From: Mucilaginibacter rubeus
GTDB lineage: Bacteria; Bacteroidota; Bacteroidia; Sphingobacteriales; Sphingobacteriaceae
NCBI RefSeq assembly: GCF_003286415.2
Contig: NZ_CP043450.1
Location: 2,790,001-2,854,000, forward strand
DNA length: 64,000 nucleotides
Direction: 5' to 3'
The notes beneath the pieces were generated by a model. The model made no database searches and was not told the DNA's origin. It was given only the letters and a program-made list of their open reading frames with translations. Position 1 is the first letter of the stretch, and the number at the start of each line of letters is the position of its first letter. A program made the position numbers and the translations under genes. Shown piece after piece: positions 1-9,825 of the stretch.

Positions 1-215
1 CCTACATTTAAATTATCCAATAATTTCTATTTGACATGGTACAAATACACAACTATCTGTCTTCCAATCTACTAAAAAAAACAGCGAAATCAATCGTTCG
101 ACGGGGCTCCCTCCGGAAGCATGACCATTAAGCCACTATATAATTCTCATTTTCTGCAACCTGATATCACATCTAAAATCGTTATTAAACATTTACAACA
201 CTTTAGATGTAAAAA

Positions 216-2357
216 TCAGTCCCCTAAGTTTGAATTAAAAGGCTCAGAATTTAAATATAATGCCAGTATTTCGTCCTTTCCCAATATCCGGCTGAACACT
301 TTTATATTAGTTAAAAATGCTGAAGCTGAAAGATGGCCGCTAATGCTTCCTATTGTTTTTAGCGGGCAAATAAATTGCTTTTCTACTGATTCTGCTTGTT
401 TGCCATTAATATAAAAAGTACAGGTATTATGCCCACCCGTCAAAGTTATCTGCGTCCATCTATTTGCTGGGACAATGCTATTAAACACCTGACGGTAAAA
501 ATCTTCACCTTCACCTGCGTATTCTTTGTAGCCAACAGTCCGGGCAATACCGAAGCCGGTCTTTCCCGATTTTTTATCTTTAAGGTTCAGAAAAATTGTT
601 CCATACGGCGATTCGAACAGCACTGTAGTTGTATCGCGGGCATCTGTTTTTTTAACCCAAAAGCTCAATGTCCAGGGTTGTTCTAACTCATCGGCTGGTA
701 AGTTTAGCCTAACAAAATCATGTTGATCAAGCGATAATGTAGATTTTGATTCATAACCAGCTAAAGGTTTTATTAACTGTTTATTTACAGCATCGGGTAA
801 ACTATGTTCTTTAAAGTCAACATTAATTATCGGATTACTGTTTTTGGAAGTATCCAGTAGCCTTGTATCATTTACTTGCGGTACGTTTTTCAGGCCATCA
901 ACTCTCTTTATAAATTCATCAAAAGTGGGCGACATTTTATTGCCCCATAGCTTTTCGGCCATTACAGGTAAAGCCACCGCAACCTCTTCTGCCGTTTCAT
1001 GATAGGTAAAACCCATTGGCCCGAGATCATTCCATACATGCAGTTTCGCCCCTAACAAATCAGGCTCGCCCGGGTTTAGCTGCTGGTTTGGGCCGAAATC
1101 ATTAGGAGCCCATTTTTCATATAAAAACTTGTTATCCACGCCGTAGTAATTTGTACCCGGAACAATATACAACCATCCATCAGTTGATTGTACCACCTGG
1201 TGCCCCGCTTTAATCTCTTCTTTGGCGTTATTACCCAACCACATATCAATCACTATATTGCTGTCAATAGGGGTAAATCCTGGCATTTCGTTGTATCCGG
1301 ACCATATCATCACTTTTTTCCCTTTAGCACCTATGTATCTGTTGAAATGATTGATATAGTTGCAAAAGCCTGCTGCAAAAACCTTACGATCTTCTGTTGT
1401 AGTCGTCTTTTTAAATCTGTATTCGTCAGTCCCGATATGGAAATAGGGCGATGGAAATAAGGGCACAAATTCATCGAAGATTTTTTCCATCATGGCGGTG
1501 GTTTTGGGATTTAATACATCCAATTGCCCGTCCTGCAACTTCTCATTTTTTAGATCGGGGGCAATATCCAAAATACTCATGGCGTGGGCGGGCGCATCAA
1601 TTTCAGGGATAATATTTATACCACGATCTGCGGCATATTGTATCAAACCCCTGATTTCCTGTTGTGTGTAAAATCCATCTGTAGCCGTTAGCTGAGGATA
1701 TGTTTTACTTTGGATCCTGAAAGCCGCGTAGTGCTGCCCGTGAAAAGCCTGATCATTTAAATGCAATTGTAATTGATTCATTTTATACCAACTCATGCGG
1801 CATATGTAATCTTTCAGCTGCGATACCGGGAAAAATTTGCGCCCAACATCCAGCATAAATCCTCTAAAAGGATAGGCAGGGATATCTGAAATAGTATAAC
1901 AAGGAATACTTTGCTTATCAGTACTCTGTTCAATTAACTGTAGCAAAGTCCTGGTAGCATAAAAAACACCGGCTTCATCCACTGCCTTTATAGTGATCTT
2001 ATCCGGTTTGATTTCCAGGTGATAAGATTCCTTTTGGAGCTGAGTTAGGTGACGCCGGGGTTTGATTTTTATGATGATATCATTCTTCCCTCCTTTTGCC
2101 TGTAACCCAGATTGCCGTTCCTTGCTTTGCAATGCAGCCAGGTCTTCAAGGAATATCGCAACGTTTTTTTGTGTTGAGACAGATGGCTTAAATTTAAATA
2201 CCGTAGCATAGTTAATAATAAAACTACCGCTACCTGCCTGCCATTGATGAACCGCCGGGATAATGTTCGGCGCAACATTATTCACCTGTGCGTACAGGCC
2301 CGATTGTATTAAAACAAAGAAGGTAATGTATACGATTATTTTTTTTGTTGAGATCAT
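216..2357 (-). CDS. Secreted GH20 beta-N-acetylhexosaminidase with C-terminal LamG-like domain
   Basis: The 713-aa product starts with a signal peptide (residues 1-24, ending LYAQ), so it should be periplasmic or surface-exposed. Residues 30-160 look like the GH20 N-terminal (GH20b) domain. Residues 160-480 are the GH20 TIM barrel, with the RGFMLDVGRKFF strand near 165 and the catalytic Asp-Glu pair at D311-E312 in FHIGTDEY. Most GH20 enzymes have HIGGDE, so the Gly-to-Thr change is a small deviation; the acid/base Glu and the assisting Asp are kept. Residues about 545-705 resemble a LamG/concanavalin-type module, probably glycan-binding. The family releases terminal beta-linked GlcNAc or GalNAc. 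It is the last gene of PUL 1 and lies about 85 bases after the previous gene. Family call firm; substrate unknown. Confidence 0.9.
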   Translation of the reverse strand: MISTKKIIVYITFFVLIQSGLYAQVNNVAPNIIPAVHQWQAGSGSFIINYATVFKFKPSVSTQKNVAIFLEDLAALQSKERQSGLQAKGGKNDIIIKIKPRRHLTQLQKESYHLEIKPDKITIKAVDEAGVFYATRTLLQLIEQSTDKQSIPCYTISDIPAYPFRGFMLDVGRKFFPVSQLKDYICRMSWYKMNQLQLHLNDQAFHGQHYAAFRIQSKTYPQLTATDGFYTQQEIRGLIQYAADRGINIIPEIDAPAHAMSILDIAPDLKNEKLQDGQLDVLNPKTTAMMEKIFDEFVPLFPSPYFHIGTDEYRFKKTTTTEDRKVFAAGFCNYINHFNRYIGAKGKKVMIWSGYNEMPGFTPIDSNIVIDMWLGNNAKEEIKAGHQVVQSTDGWLYIVPGTNYYGVDNKFLYEKWAPNDFGPNQQLNPGEPDLLGAKLHVWNDLGPMGFTYHETAEEVAVALPVMAEKLWGNKMSPTFDEFIKRVDGLKNVPQVNDTRLLDTSKNSNPIINVDFKEHSLPDAVNKQLIKPLAGYESKSTLSLDQHDFVRLNLPADELEQPWTLSFWVKKTDARDTTTVLFESPYGTIFLNLKDKKSGKTGFGIARTVGYKEYAGEGEDFYRQVFNSIVPANRWTQITLTGGHNTCTFYINGKQAESVEKQFICPLKTIGSISGHLSASAFLTNIKVFSRILGKDEILALYLNSEPFNSNLGD

Positions 2358-2443
2358 TCAAATTAATTTCGATGTGCTATCCCTGTTAAGAGAAAATTCT
2401 TCATTTTTAAAATCAAAGTATAATGCAATATTACCGGCCCTTT

Positions 2444-4645
2444 TTATTCAATAGTAAACCAGGTATAACTCTCGGGCGCTATATTGAAGGTTAACATGAT
2501 CTCATATTTCCTGTCAACAGGGTACTTTTTAGCTACCCCTCCCTTTTCCCTGAGCAATGCCGAACTTGTTAAACCTGTGTAGTACAGAGGGACTTTAATG
2601 GTTCTTGTAATCGCAACTTTAAGCGGGTTGTAAAGCATGATCATTCCCTTTGTATCCAGTTTCGGATTCACATGCAGCAAACCATCCCAGTCTCTGCCAT
2701 CGGCCCGGCGAAGATGGATAATCTCAGAGTTAAGGATACTGCGATATTTTTTATACCAATCAATGACACCTACCACCATCTTGCGGGTAGCCTCAGTATC
2801 GTACAATCTTGGGCCGCGGTAACAGGCCTGAACTCCCGCCCCGTAGTATTGCATCATTAATTGTTCATAATCCTTCAAATGATCCGAAAGTGGTTCCAAC
2901 ACGGCTTCGGGACCACCGCCCTGATACCGGGTAAGCGGTACAAATCCCCAGCCCATAGCAGGAGTTTTTTCCCAGGTACCGTCAAAAATATTCTGACGGT
3001 TTAGGATCATTTGCTGATCACGCGGCAAAGAAAAATTAACTTCCCTGTAGCCTAAAGCAATTTTATTAGTACCATCCAGAAAATACCAGTCGGGAGCATT
3101 TACATAAATGCCATGTTCATTGCACCAATGATATAAACCTTTTTGTAACTCCATTTGCTGCCATTGGCTATCATCCAGGTTTTTATGGCCGGGATGTGTA
3201 GTTGAAGCACAAACATCGCCAGGATAAGGGCCGTCATTTTCAAAAATATCGAAGCCGGTTTTACTAATAAAGTATTTTAACTTATCCAGATAGGCCAATC
3301 CCCATTTGCTGCCCAGGCAAGGGGCATGACCAAAGAAAGCAGCCGCATCCGGCTTTTTTGTTATCGGATCGATCACATCATCTTCATCACTGATCCGCCT
3401 TGAACTAAATAAAGAATAGCCACCTATCAGGATATGTTTACTGTGCGCGTAATCGGATAGTGTTTTCCAGCGCTGTATATTGGCTGCCGAACTATCCTCC
3501 ATATTACAATGGCTACCAAAGCTGAGGATCAGGGCTTCATACCCGGTTGCCGCGCATTGATCTATAGCCTTTTTTACGTCTTCATCATTACGACTTACGA
3601 GGTGCATAAAGATGGGATTTTCAGTTGTCCATGGAGCTATAGTGCTGTACATTTTCCTGATAGCCAATCCCCGCCTTTCGCGGTCATAACTATCCATCAG
3701 TAACTCGTAAGTGCGAACGGAGTTAAAAACCTGCCCCTTTCCCAATTCTATACCAGTCGCCTTTTCCGGGTATACCTCTAATAAACACGGGGTCTGATAG
3801 TCATAATTTACCTGTGATGTATAATTGCTATCGGCTTTCCAATGGGTGGTTTGGTCGCTGATGTCATATCGCATAGAATTATTAAAGGCATAGTTAGTTT
3901 CCAAATAAAGGCCATGCTGCTTTTCCATCTGAGCCGGCGAGCCAACTACAGCACTTTCCTCCTCTACCGTTGCAAGTACCTCATTTATTACCCTGTTTAA
4001 CGTTATCACTTTATTACCCTTATTCTGCACCGAAAGCCATTTTACAATAAGAGGAATGTTATTGTACAATTCATAATGTACAGTAACAAGCAGATCTTTT
4101 AAACCATCGACATTTGATTTATAGGTAAATGACAGCATTTTACCAGAGCCAGGTACGGTATTAAGCGCCCAGCCTCGCGGTTTCCAGCGGATGTAAGGAG
4201 GAATATCCGTTACCGAAAAGGATTGAAACTGAAAGTCATTTTCATTGCCTTTGAATCCGCTTACCCATTCGGGCAGCAGATAGGCATTCTCCTTTTGCCC
4301 GTAAAGCCCCCCGATATTATATTGCTTGCCATCGATAGTTAACTTCGCTTCGGGCTTTACAGCCCTCAGCAATTGCTGACCGTTGCTCATATTGCTATAA
4401 TCAATGCAAGCCACATTTTGCTGAATCCGAAAGGTCCTTTTTATCAAACCATTACTCAGAATAATGTTTTTACCATCATCATAAACGTCAGCTTTTTGCT
4501 GAACAGGGTTTACCAGCCAATCCTGAGAAAGGGCCGATTTTTCATTTTCCTTCCAGGCAGGTAATTTATTATTCGCTTCTTGTGAACTGGCGATGTTGAT
4601 GATGCCCCAAAAAGCAATCGTCGAAAAAAACAGCTTTCTTTTCAT
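2444..4645 (-). CDS. Secreted putative glycoside hydrolase, alpha-galactosidase-like layout
   Basis: This 733-aa protein has a signal peptide (residues 1-22, ending ASSQ). Residues about 40-330 form a beta-rich domain. A TIM-barrel-like region then follows, with acidic strand ends such as IFENDGPYPGD and NAPDWYFLDG, and a C-terminal beta domain closes the protein. This order (beta-sandwich, barrel, beta domain) and the spacing of the Asp residues recall clan GH-D enzymes (alpha-galactosidases and relatives), but I cannot place it in a numbered family. It sits in the PUL 1 enzyme block, about 100 bases after the gene before it, so it probably acts on the glycan imported by the neighbouring SusCD. 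Secretion is well supported; the activity is an inference from architecture and context. Confidence 0.6.
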   Translation of the reverse strand: MKRKLFFSTIAFWGIINIASSQEANNKLPAWKENEKSALSQDWLVNPVQQKADVYDDGKNIILSNGLIKRTFRIQQNVACIDYSNMSNGQQLLRAVKPEAKLTIDGKQYNIGGLYGQKENAYLLPEWVSGFKGNENDFQFQSFSVTDIPPYIRWKPRGWALNTVPGSGKMLSFTYKSNVDGLKDLLVTVHYELYNNIPLIVKWLSVQNKGNKVITLNRVINEVLATVEEESAVVGSPAQMEKQHGLYLETNYAFNNSMRYDISDQTTHWKADSNYTSQVNYDYQTPCLLEVYPEKATGIELGKGQVFNSVRTYELLMDSYDRERRGLAIRKMYSTIAPWTTENPIFMHLVSRNDEDVKKAIDQCAATGYEALILSFGSHCNMEDSSAANIQRWKTLSDYAHSKHILIGGYSLFSSRRISDEDDVIDPITKKPDAAAFFGHAPCLGSKWGLAYLDKLKYFISKTGFDIFENDGPYPGDVCASTTHPGHKNLDDSQWQQMELQKGLYHWCNEHGIYVNAPDWYFLDGTNKIALGYREVNFSLPRDQQMILNRQNIFDGTWEKTPAMGWGFVPLTRYQGGGPEAVLEPLSDHLKDYEQLMMQYYGAGVQACYRGPRLYDTEATRKMVVGVIDWYKKYRSILNSEIIHLRRADGRDWDGLLHVNPKLDTKGMIMLYNPLKVAITRTIKVPLYYTGLTSSALLREKGGVAKKYPVDRKYEIMLTFNIAPESYTWFTIE

Positions 4646-4746
4646 TTATTTCTTTTCAATTTGTTCGATATTTTAAAAGTAACACTAACCGGATAACGTG
4701 TTCAATCGGAATGAATACGGATAAAAGCGGTTTGTTGATCATATTT

Positions 4747-7086
4747 TTAGTTGAGTGTTTTAATGGTCAAAATTTTGTTGCCGGTTGTGATTTGCATCTG
4801 TACTTTCTGTCCCGCTTTTACCATCACTTTGGGCCAATGTAAAAACGCGGTATACGGAAGCGGCTCCCGAGCCTGAGCACTGCTTTCTGCAAAAACGGCT
4901 ACATTGGCATCATACACGGTGGTGTTGCTCACCAGCAGCGTGGTCGATTTCTTATCCTTCTTCAAAACAGCAGCTTCCACATGGTCAAAAACCAGGAGTT
5001 TCCCTTTATCTGTCTGAAGATAAATTCCGGGCAGTTCAATGGCCATTAACATACCGTTTGTTTCCGTCCACGAATTCCGGGTGTTTATGAAATTGCCAAC
5101 ACTGCCCCTGCCTTCGGCGTCACTGGGTTGAATTCGTTCCATGCTTGATCCGATAAGGTTGTTGGTAGTATAATGGCCTGGCATGTTTACTGCCTCAGCG
5201 TGCGCATGTTGAATATCCCCTATTAAATCTGCATATAATTTATTACCCGTTGCACGATATAATTTAAACAGGTAATCGCCAGAGGCTTCACAAATACCCG
5301 GAGCCGAATGTTTATTTTGAATGCTGGCCCAAACTGCCCCGGCCATGTGGCAGTTCAACTTTGCGATCTGGCTGCCGGATGGAAAAACTGGATCATAGGA
5401 CAATACCCAGGTTGAACAAAGCGCCGCTTCTACCCCAGCCTTTTGCAGCCAGCTTTTATCGCCGGTAACGTTGTATAAGGCCATCAATGATTCTAAAAAG
5501 CCAAATGCCGATTCTGAATTAGCATCCATACTAATATCCCCACAGTCGCCACCGGTGAGGCCCTGTTTTACCACATCGCGTTGGTAATAATAATTTGCAG
5601 CCTCCCTGGCTACTACAAGCCACTCCGGGTGATTAAAGTAATTTGCCGCAATAGCCAGTCCGCCGGGCGCTATTGCCCCGGCCGTGGAGTTAAACACGGC
5701 TATCTGCCCTGTTTCGGGCACAATGTACTGCCCAAATTCGCCGTATTTTTTCCAGGCTTTAGCAAAAGCTTCGGCCAGCTTTTTCGCTGCCGATTCCCAC
5801 CCGGGCTTAATTGTATTTCCAAAACCCTGCGCTTTCAGCAGTAACAGATGTTTCATCAACCACAGTAAAGCATCGCTGTTTTTACGTACCATAGCCTGGC
5901 CCTCCGGAAAATCAGGGTGCATTTTTTCAAAAAGGAGACGGCCATTTGCTTCTATTCCGCCGTAAAAAAAGCCGCTTTTTCCTTGTAGTTTATTAACAAC
6001 AAAATCAATCTCCTCTGCCACCCGCTCACGTTCTTTTGGATTATTAAGCGCCAGCATAGGGTAAGTATTCATCATACCGCTCACCCAACCCAACTGAAAA
6101 TCGTCATTATTTTCGGGCTTATAATAACTGCCTGCAGGAACATGTATAAAATTACCGCTGCATATTGCCGAACTTACAGCGAGCAATTCACTCATAGGTA
6201 ATATATTGCGGGGATTATTTGCCCCCGTTATATCCTTACGTACCTGCATAAATTTCGTAAGCAGATCAGGAATGCTACCGGCATCAAATACATACAACCT
6301 CATTGTAATGGTTACATGGTCGCCGGGTTTCCAGTCGGGTGCTTTATCACCGCTTTCATGAAAATCCCCAAACCCTGGCGCCAACCTGCGCACCGATGGT
6401 GCCGAAATGCGAAAGCAGCAGCTATCTTGTTTTGCATTTTCTGCAATGGTAAGGCCACTGTTGCCCAACGTAGTCTGCTGGGTGATCAACAGGATAAAGC
6501 CCTTCCTTAGTGACGGCGAAAAAAAACACATTGCCGGAGTGGCCGCATTGCCGGTTTGTAACTGCACCAACGATGCTTTATTGGGTTCTGCGGATAGCCT
6601 GGGGTTGTTTGAAATTGTTAGCGGTACATTGGGATTGTAATACATATCCCTGGTATAAGGAGGGTTGTACCCGTTGCCAATGGCAGGATACCTGTTCCCG
6701 TTATACATACTTGCCGGCACCATAACATAATTCTTATTACTCCAGCTACTAAAGTCAAAAGATACCTCCAAGGCGGTGGCAGCGGCATGGCCTTCTTTTA
6801 ATGTAATATCTGCGGTGATCTCCAGCATTCCGGGGCCTGTACCTTGTTTTGAGGTTAAGTCAAGCAACCATTGTGCACTGTCTGTTGTAAGGCCGTTGTT
6901 CCCGAACTCAAATTTATTTAATGCTTTGGTACCCTCGTATTGAATAGCGCTTACACGCATATTTCCACGTACCGCTTTTAAAAAATCCGGAGTTATAAGC
7001 TTTTTTACTCCCTGCGCATGGACAATGCCCAATAAACATGTACAAATTATGAATGCAGAAAGGCAGCTTTTTTTATTAAAGTTCAT
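4747..7086 (-). CDS. Secreted protein with six-hairpin (alpha/alpha)6-type hydrolase layout, unknown activity
   Basis: The product is 779 aa with a signal peptide (residues 1-24, ending IVHAQ). Residues about 25-290 are beta-rich. Residues about 330-690 are helical with repeated aromatic and Gly motifs (LGWVSGMMNTYPML, SGFFYGGIEANGR, TGGDCGDISMDANSESAFGF, GICEASGDYLFKLYRATGNK) of the kind seen in (alpha/alpha)6-barrel glycosidases and lyases. A short C-terminal beta domain follows. I do not recognise a specific family, and no single catalytic residue can be named. The start lies 9 bases after the stop of the upstream 857-aa gene, so the two are certainly co-transcribed and probably translationally coupled. 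Likely role: one step in depolymerising the PUL 1 substrate. Confidence 0.55.
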   Translation of the reverse strand: MNFNKKSCLSAFIICTCLLGIVHAQGVKKLITPDFLKAVRGNMRVSAIQYEGTKALNKFEFGNNGLTTDSAQWLLDLTSKQGTGPGMLEITADITLKEGHAAATALEVSFDFSSWSNKNYVMVPASMYNGNRYPAIGNGYNPPYTRDMYYNPNVPLTISNNPRLSAEPNKASLVQLQTGNAATPAMCFFSPSLRKGFILLITQQTTLGNSGLTIAENAKQDSCCFRISAPSVRRLAPGFGDFHESGDKAPDWKPGDHVTITMRLYVFDAGSIPDLLTKFMQVRKDITGANNPRNILPMSELLAVSSAICSGNFIHVPAGSYYKPENNDDFQLGWVSGMMNTYPMLALNNPKERERVAEEIDFVVNKLQGKSGFFYGGIEANGRLLFEKMHPDFPEGQAMVRKNSDALLWLMKHLLLLKAQGFGNTIKPGWESAAKKLAEAFAKAWKKYGEFGQYIVPETGQIAVFNSTAGAIAPGGLAIAANYFNHPEWLVVAREAANYYYQRDVVKQGLTGGDCGDISMDANSESAFGFLESLMALYNVTGDKSWLQKAGVEAALCSTWVLSYDPVFPSGSQIAKLNCHMAGAVWASIQNKHSAPGICEASGDYLFKLYRATGNKLYADLIGDIQHAHAEAVNMPGHYTTNNLIGSSMERIQPSDAEGRGSVGNFINTRNSWTETNGMLMAIELPGIYLQTDKGKLLVFDHVEAAVLKKDKKSTTLLVSNTTVYDANVAVFAESSAQAREPLPYTAFLHWPKVMVKAGQKVQMQITTGNKILTIKTLN

Positions 7087-7095
7087 GTTAAATCA

Positions 7096-9669
7096 TCAAA
7101 GTGCTATACCCGGTCCTACAGATGAAACAAGCAGTTCCATATTTACTTTTTGATTGCTGTTATGCAGGGCGCTAACCTGGATTGACGATGTCCCGTGCGG
7201 AAGAGTCAAATTGCCCTGAGCAGGAATTTCAGCGATCTTCTTTCTATTCTTATCCGCTAAATAGCAGGTGTTATCTTTCAGGATAATAAATTCACCATTG
7301 GTGATTTTTTTGTCGATTGAAAGTTCTGCACCATCCTGAAAAGAGATCCTGATGCCATCAGCATACCCGTCTTTTTCGGCAGATGATATCCGTATCGCAC
7401 AATCCAGCGGCTGCGCATCAAATTCATTATTTAACCGGCAGGTATTTCTTTCGACAGTGTATTGCTGGTCAGGAAAGCGGGTTTCGCGTACAGGATATAA
7501 AACGAACGACTTTTCGCCGTTTTGCACCAGGTGAAACTTATAGTTTAAATCTTTTAAACGCTCTTTTACTGCTTTGGTGAAAACATTCAATGCTCTGGCA
7601 TTTTCCCAGGCGCGGTATGCTTTGAAAATATTATTCTTTTCAGGACAACTTTCAACAGCGTGCTGGCTCAAACCAAGCATGTAAGTTGCATTCCATCCAA
7701 TTGATTTGGCTTCCAGGTTTTCTGCATCGTATAAACTCCAATCACTGTGCAAATCAACTATTCCGAATGTTGCGGGTAAATAACTGCTCTCAAAAACATA
7801 TCGCATATCTTTTCCCTCTATTCCCCACTGGTTCAATACCGGGTTAAACATATTATTGCCGCCGCCAACATTGCAAACGCTCATATAATGCCAGTTGCCT
7901 TCATATACCGCGCTTCCCATTACGCGGAGGTAATCACCTCCATTTTTTGCGTAGGTATCAAATAATTTCCTGAAAAACTGTTTAAAGGAGTATTGCCCCT
8001 GTCCCTGGTATATACAGCTCTCCAGACCATCAAAATCAATATAATCCATCCCTCCTTCCGTAAGCCACTTGCCATAATAATCCGCGTATACTTTTTGCAA
8101 ATTCATATCGGGAACAAAACCACGATAGCAATTAGGCTGTAGTTTTACGATTGTAGTACCTTTTTTATAAGCTCCTCTTTTTGTTCCGTAAAGCCCCCTT
8201 TTTATATGTAAAAAAGTGTAAGGCTTGCTCTCGGTAATGCCATTGTATTCTATCAGTTCCTTCCCTATTTTCAGCACATTGGTATGGTTACCTTCCCATC
8301 CGCCAAACTCGTTGAAATAGGCCCTGTCGGCCACCGTTATAACAGTGTCCTGGCCGGTAAGATCTTTGGTTATTGAAGTGCGCTGCATAATGGCCAGGCT
8401 ATCGCTCGGTACCGGGGCTACATCACTGTTGTTATCGGGCTGCAGAAACTCGCACAGGGTATGTAATCCATACCTGATCCCATTTTTTTTCATCAATGCG
8501 CCATACTCCGGAATGTTCATGGGAGCTGCGTTATTGAAATTTATTTTTCTATTAGTCCAGCGATTTTGTGGGTTGGGATAATATTCGCCCCATCCTTCAT
8601 CCTGCACCCCTTTGATGGCTAATTGATGAGCGTACGTGATCAGGCTGTCATGAGCGCCATGCCAGGCAATATCAGGGCGGTATGCTTTAGGATCTTTGAT
8701 CCACTGACCATCAATTTCCGGATGCGGCAAACCTTCCTTTAAAACTATTTGTTCGATAGTGCGAAGCCCAACAGAGTCGGGACAGGCAAGCAAAGCAACC
8801 GACGATCCGATATAGTCGGCATTAACCGGAGGTACCAACTGATACCTGGCCGAATTTACCTTCCCATCCAAGTTATCGGGTAATACCGGGAACCGTATCA
8901 TTTGTTCCTTTCTGCGATCTCTTGAGTGCATGCAAACTGTAGAACCAAAAGCGGGTTCAAGCCTTGCTCCGTTTCCGTAGTTCATCCGGTAATATTCTTC
9001 CGGATGTGAATAAAACGCCACGTCATTTATGCCATCTCCGCCGATTGTGAAAGTTTGGCCTTCCTTAAGGTTCGCAGGCAAAGGATATTTCAGAGGATCC
9101 GGCGAATGGATAAAATAGTACATAAAAGACATGTCGCCTCCTGTCGGCGGGCCGCTGGTGGTATTATCATTTAAACCAAGTATCCCAAATGCGAAATCAT
9201 CATCTCTTACAACGCCCAGGATATCTCCTATTGTTTTAGAGATATTTAATTTGTAGGGCCCCCAAACGATATTGTCAACCCCGTTTCGCGGCTTAAGCGA
9301 CAACAATTTCAATCGTACATACTCTCCTTTTTCATCAGTTTGCACCGTTGCCACCGAGCCATTGGGATAGCGTAGTGTAATCCGCTTATTGAGCGTATTA
9401 AATGCAGCAGATACCGGCAGTATATAGTTTTCGCCTTTATACAGACTAAGTAAGGCCGAAATTTTACCGGCAGGGCAATATTCTTTATGGGATGATTTGT
9501 CTTTAATACTGGTAATGAACCCACGGTTGTTGATACTAAGCGTAACAAACGTTGTGTTTAAAGTTATTATTTGCGCATTTGCCCGAGGGTGAATTACCAG
9601 CATCATGCTGAACGCCAGGAGAAATAAAAAACCTGTGTTCAATTTATTTATCATATTATAAAAACTCAT
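7096..9669 (-). CDS. Secreted large putative TIM-barrel glycosidase, family unknown
   Basis: This 857-aa protein has an N-terminal export signal ending near residue 33 (PRANAQ). The first 300 residues are a beta-sandwich-like region. Residues about 320-680 look like a barrel with strand-end motifs GVQDEGWGEYYPNP, GIRYGLHTLCEF and GMDYIDFDGLESC; the last contains a conserved-looking Asp-x-Asp-Gly. The C-terminal 170 residues are beta-rich. It is the first enzyme gene after susD in PUL 1 and follows a hairpin terminator at 9722-9762, so it may have lower or separate expression from susCD. I cannot assign a CAZy family; a role in carbohydrate breakdown is inferred from secretion, the barrel pattern and context. 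An internal Met five codons in (MINKLN) is an alternative start. Confidence 0.55.
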   Translation of the reverse strand: MSFYNMINKLNTGFLFLLAFSMMLVIHPRANAQIITLNTTFVTLSINNRGFITSIKDKSSHKEYCPAGKISALLSLYKGENYILPVSAAFNTLNKRITLRYPNGSVATVQTDEKGEYVRLKLLSLKPRNGVDNIVWGPYKLNISKTIGDILGVVRDDDFAFGILGLNDNTTSGPPTGGDMSFMYYFIHSPDPLKYPLPANLKEGQTFTIGGDGINDVAFYSHPEEYYRMNYGNGARLEPAFGSTVCMHSRDRRKEQMIRFPVLPDNLDGKVNSARYQLVPPVNADYIGSSVALLACPDSVGLRTIEQIVLKEGLPHPEIDGQWIKDPKAYRPDIAWHGAHDSLITYAHQLAIKGVQDEGWGEYYPNPQNRWTNRKINFNNAAPMNIPEYGALMKKNGIRYGLHTLCEFLQPDNNSDVAPVPSDSLAIMQRTSITKDLTGQDTVITVADRAYFNEFGGWEGNHTNVLKIGKELIEYNGITESKPYTFLHIKRGLYGTKRGAYKKGTTIVKLQPNCYRGFVPDMNLQKVYADYYGKWLTEGGMDYIDFDGLESCIYQGQGQYSFKQFFRKLFDTYAKNGGDYLRVMGSAVYEGNWHYMSVCNVGGGNNMFNPVLNQWGIEGKDMRYVFESSYLPATFGIVDLHSDWSLYDAENLEAKSIGWNATYMLGLSQHAVESCPEKNNIFKAYRAWENARALNVFTKAVKERLKDLNYKFHLVQNGEKSFVLYPVRETRFPDQQYTVERNTCRLNNEFDAQPLDCAIRISSAEKDGYADGIRISFQDGAELSIDKKITNGEFIILKDNTCYLADKNRKKIAEIPAQGNLTLPHGTSSIQVSALHNSNQKVNMELLVSSVGPGIAL

Positions 9670-9721
9670 ATGTAATCAACTAAAAACCATTTCCAATTTC
9701 TGAGCACCGCTTTCTGATCAA

Positions 9722-9762
9722 TGATAAAAGAGGGCGCCCTGTACCATACAGGGACGCCTCTT
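9722..9762 (-). terminator. Hairpin terminator or attenuator after susD of PUL 1
   Basis: Bases 9730-9760 fold into a stem (outer GAGG/CCTC, inner CCCTGTA/TACAGGG, small internal loop). On the minus strand the stem is followed by CTTTTATC. It lies between susD and the enzyme genes and could end or reduce transcription there. Confidence 0.6.
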
Positions 9763-9825
9763 CAACTAAACCTCAGGTAGTCTCAATACCGGAAGTACAC
9801 TTAAAAAAATCAAACACTTCGGCAC

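Noticed and set aside
121..414. Plus-strand 97-codon frame at the window start
   Set aside because: Most of it is antisense to the GH20 gene and the product resembles no family.
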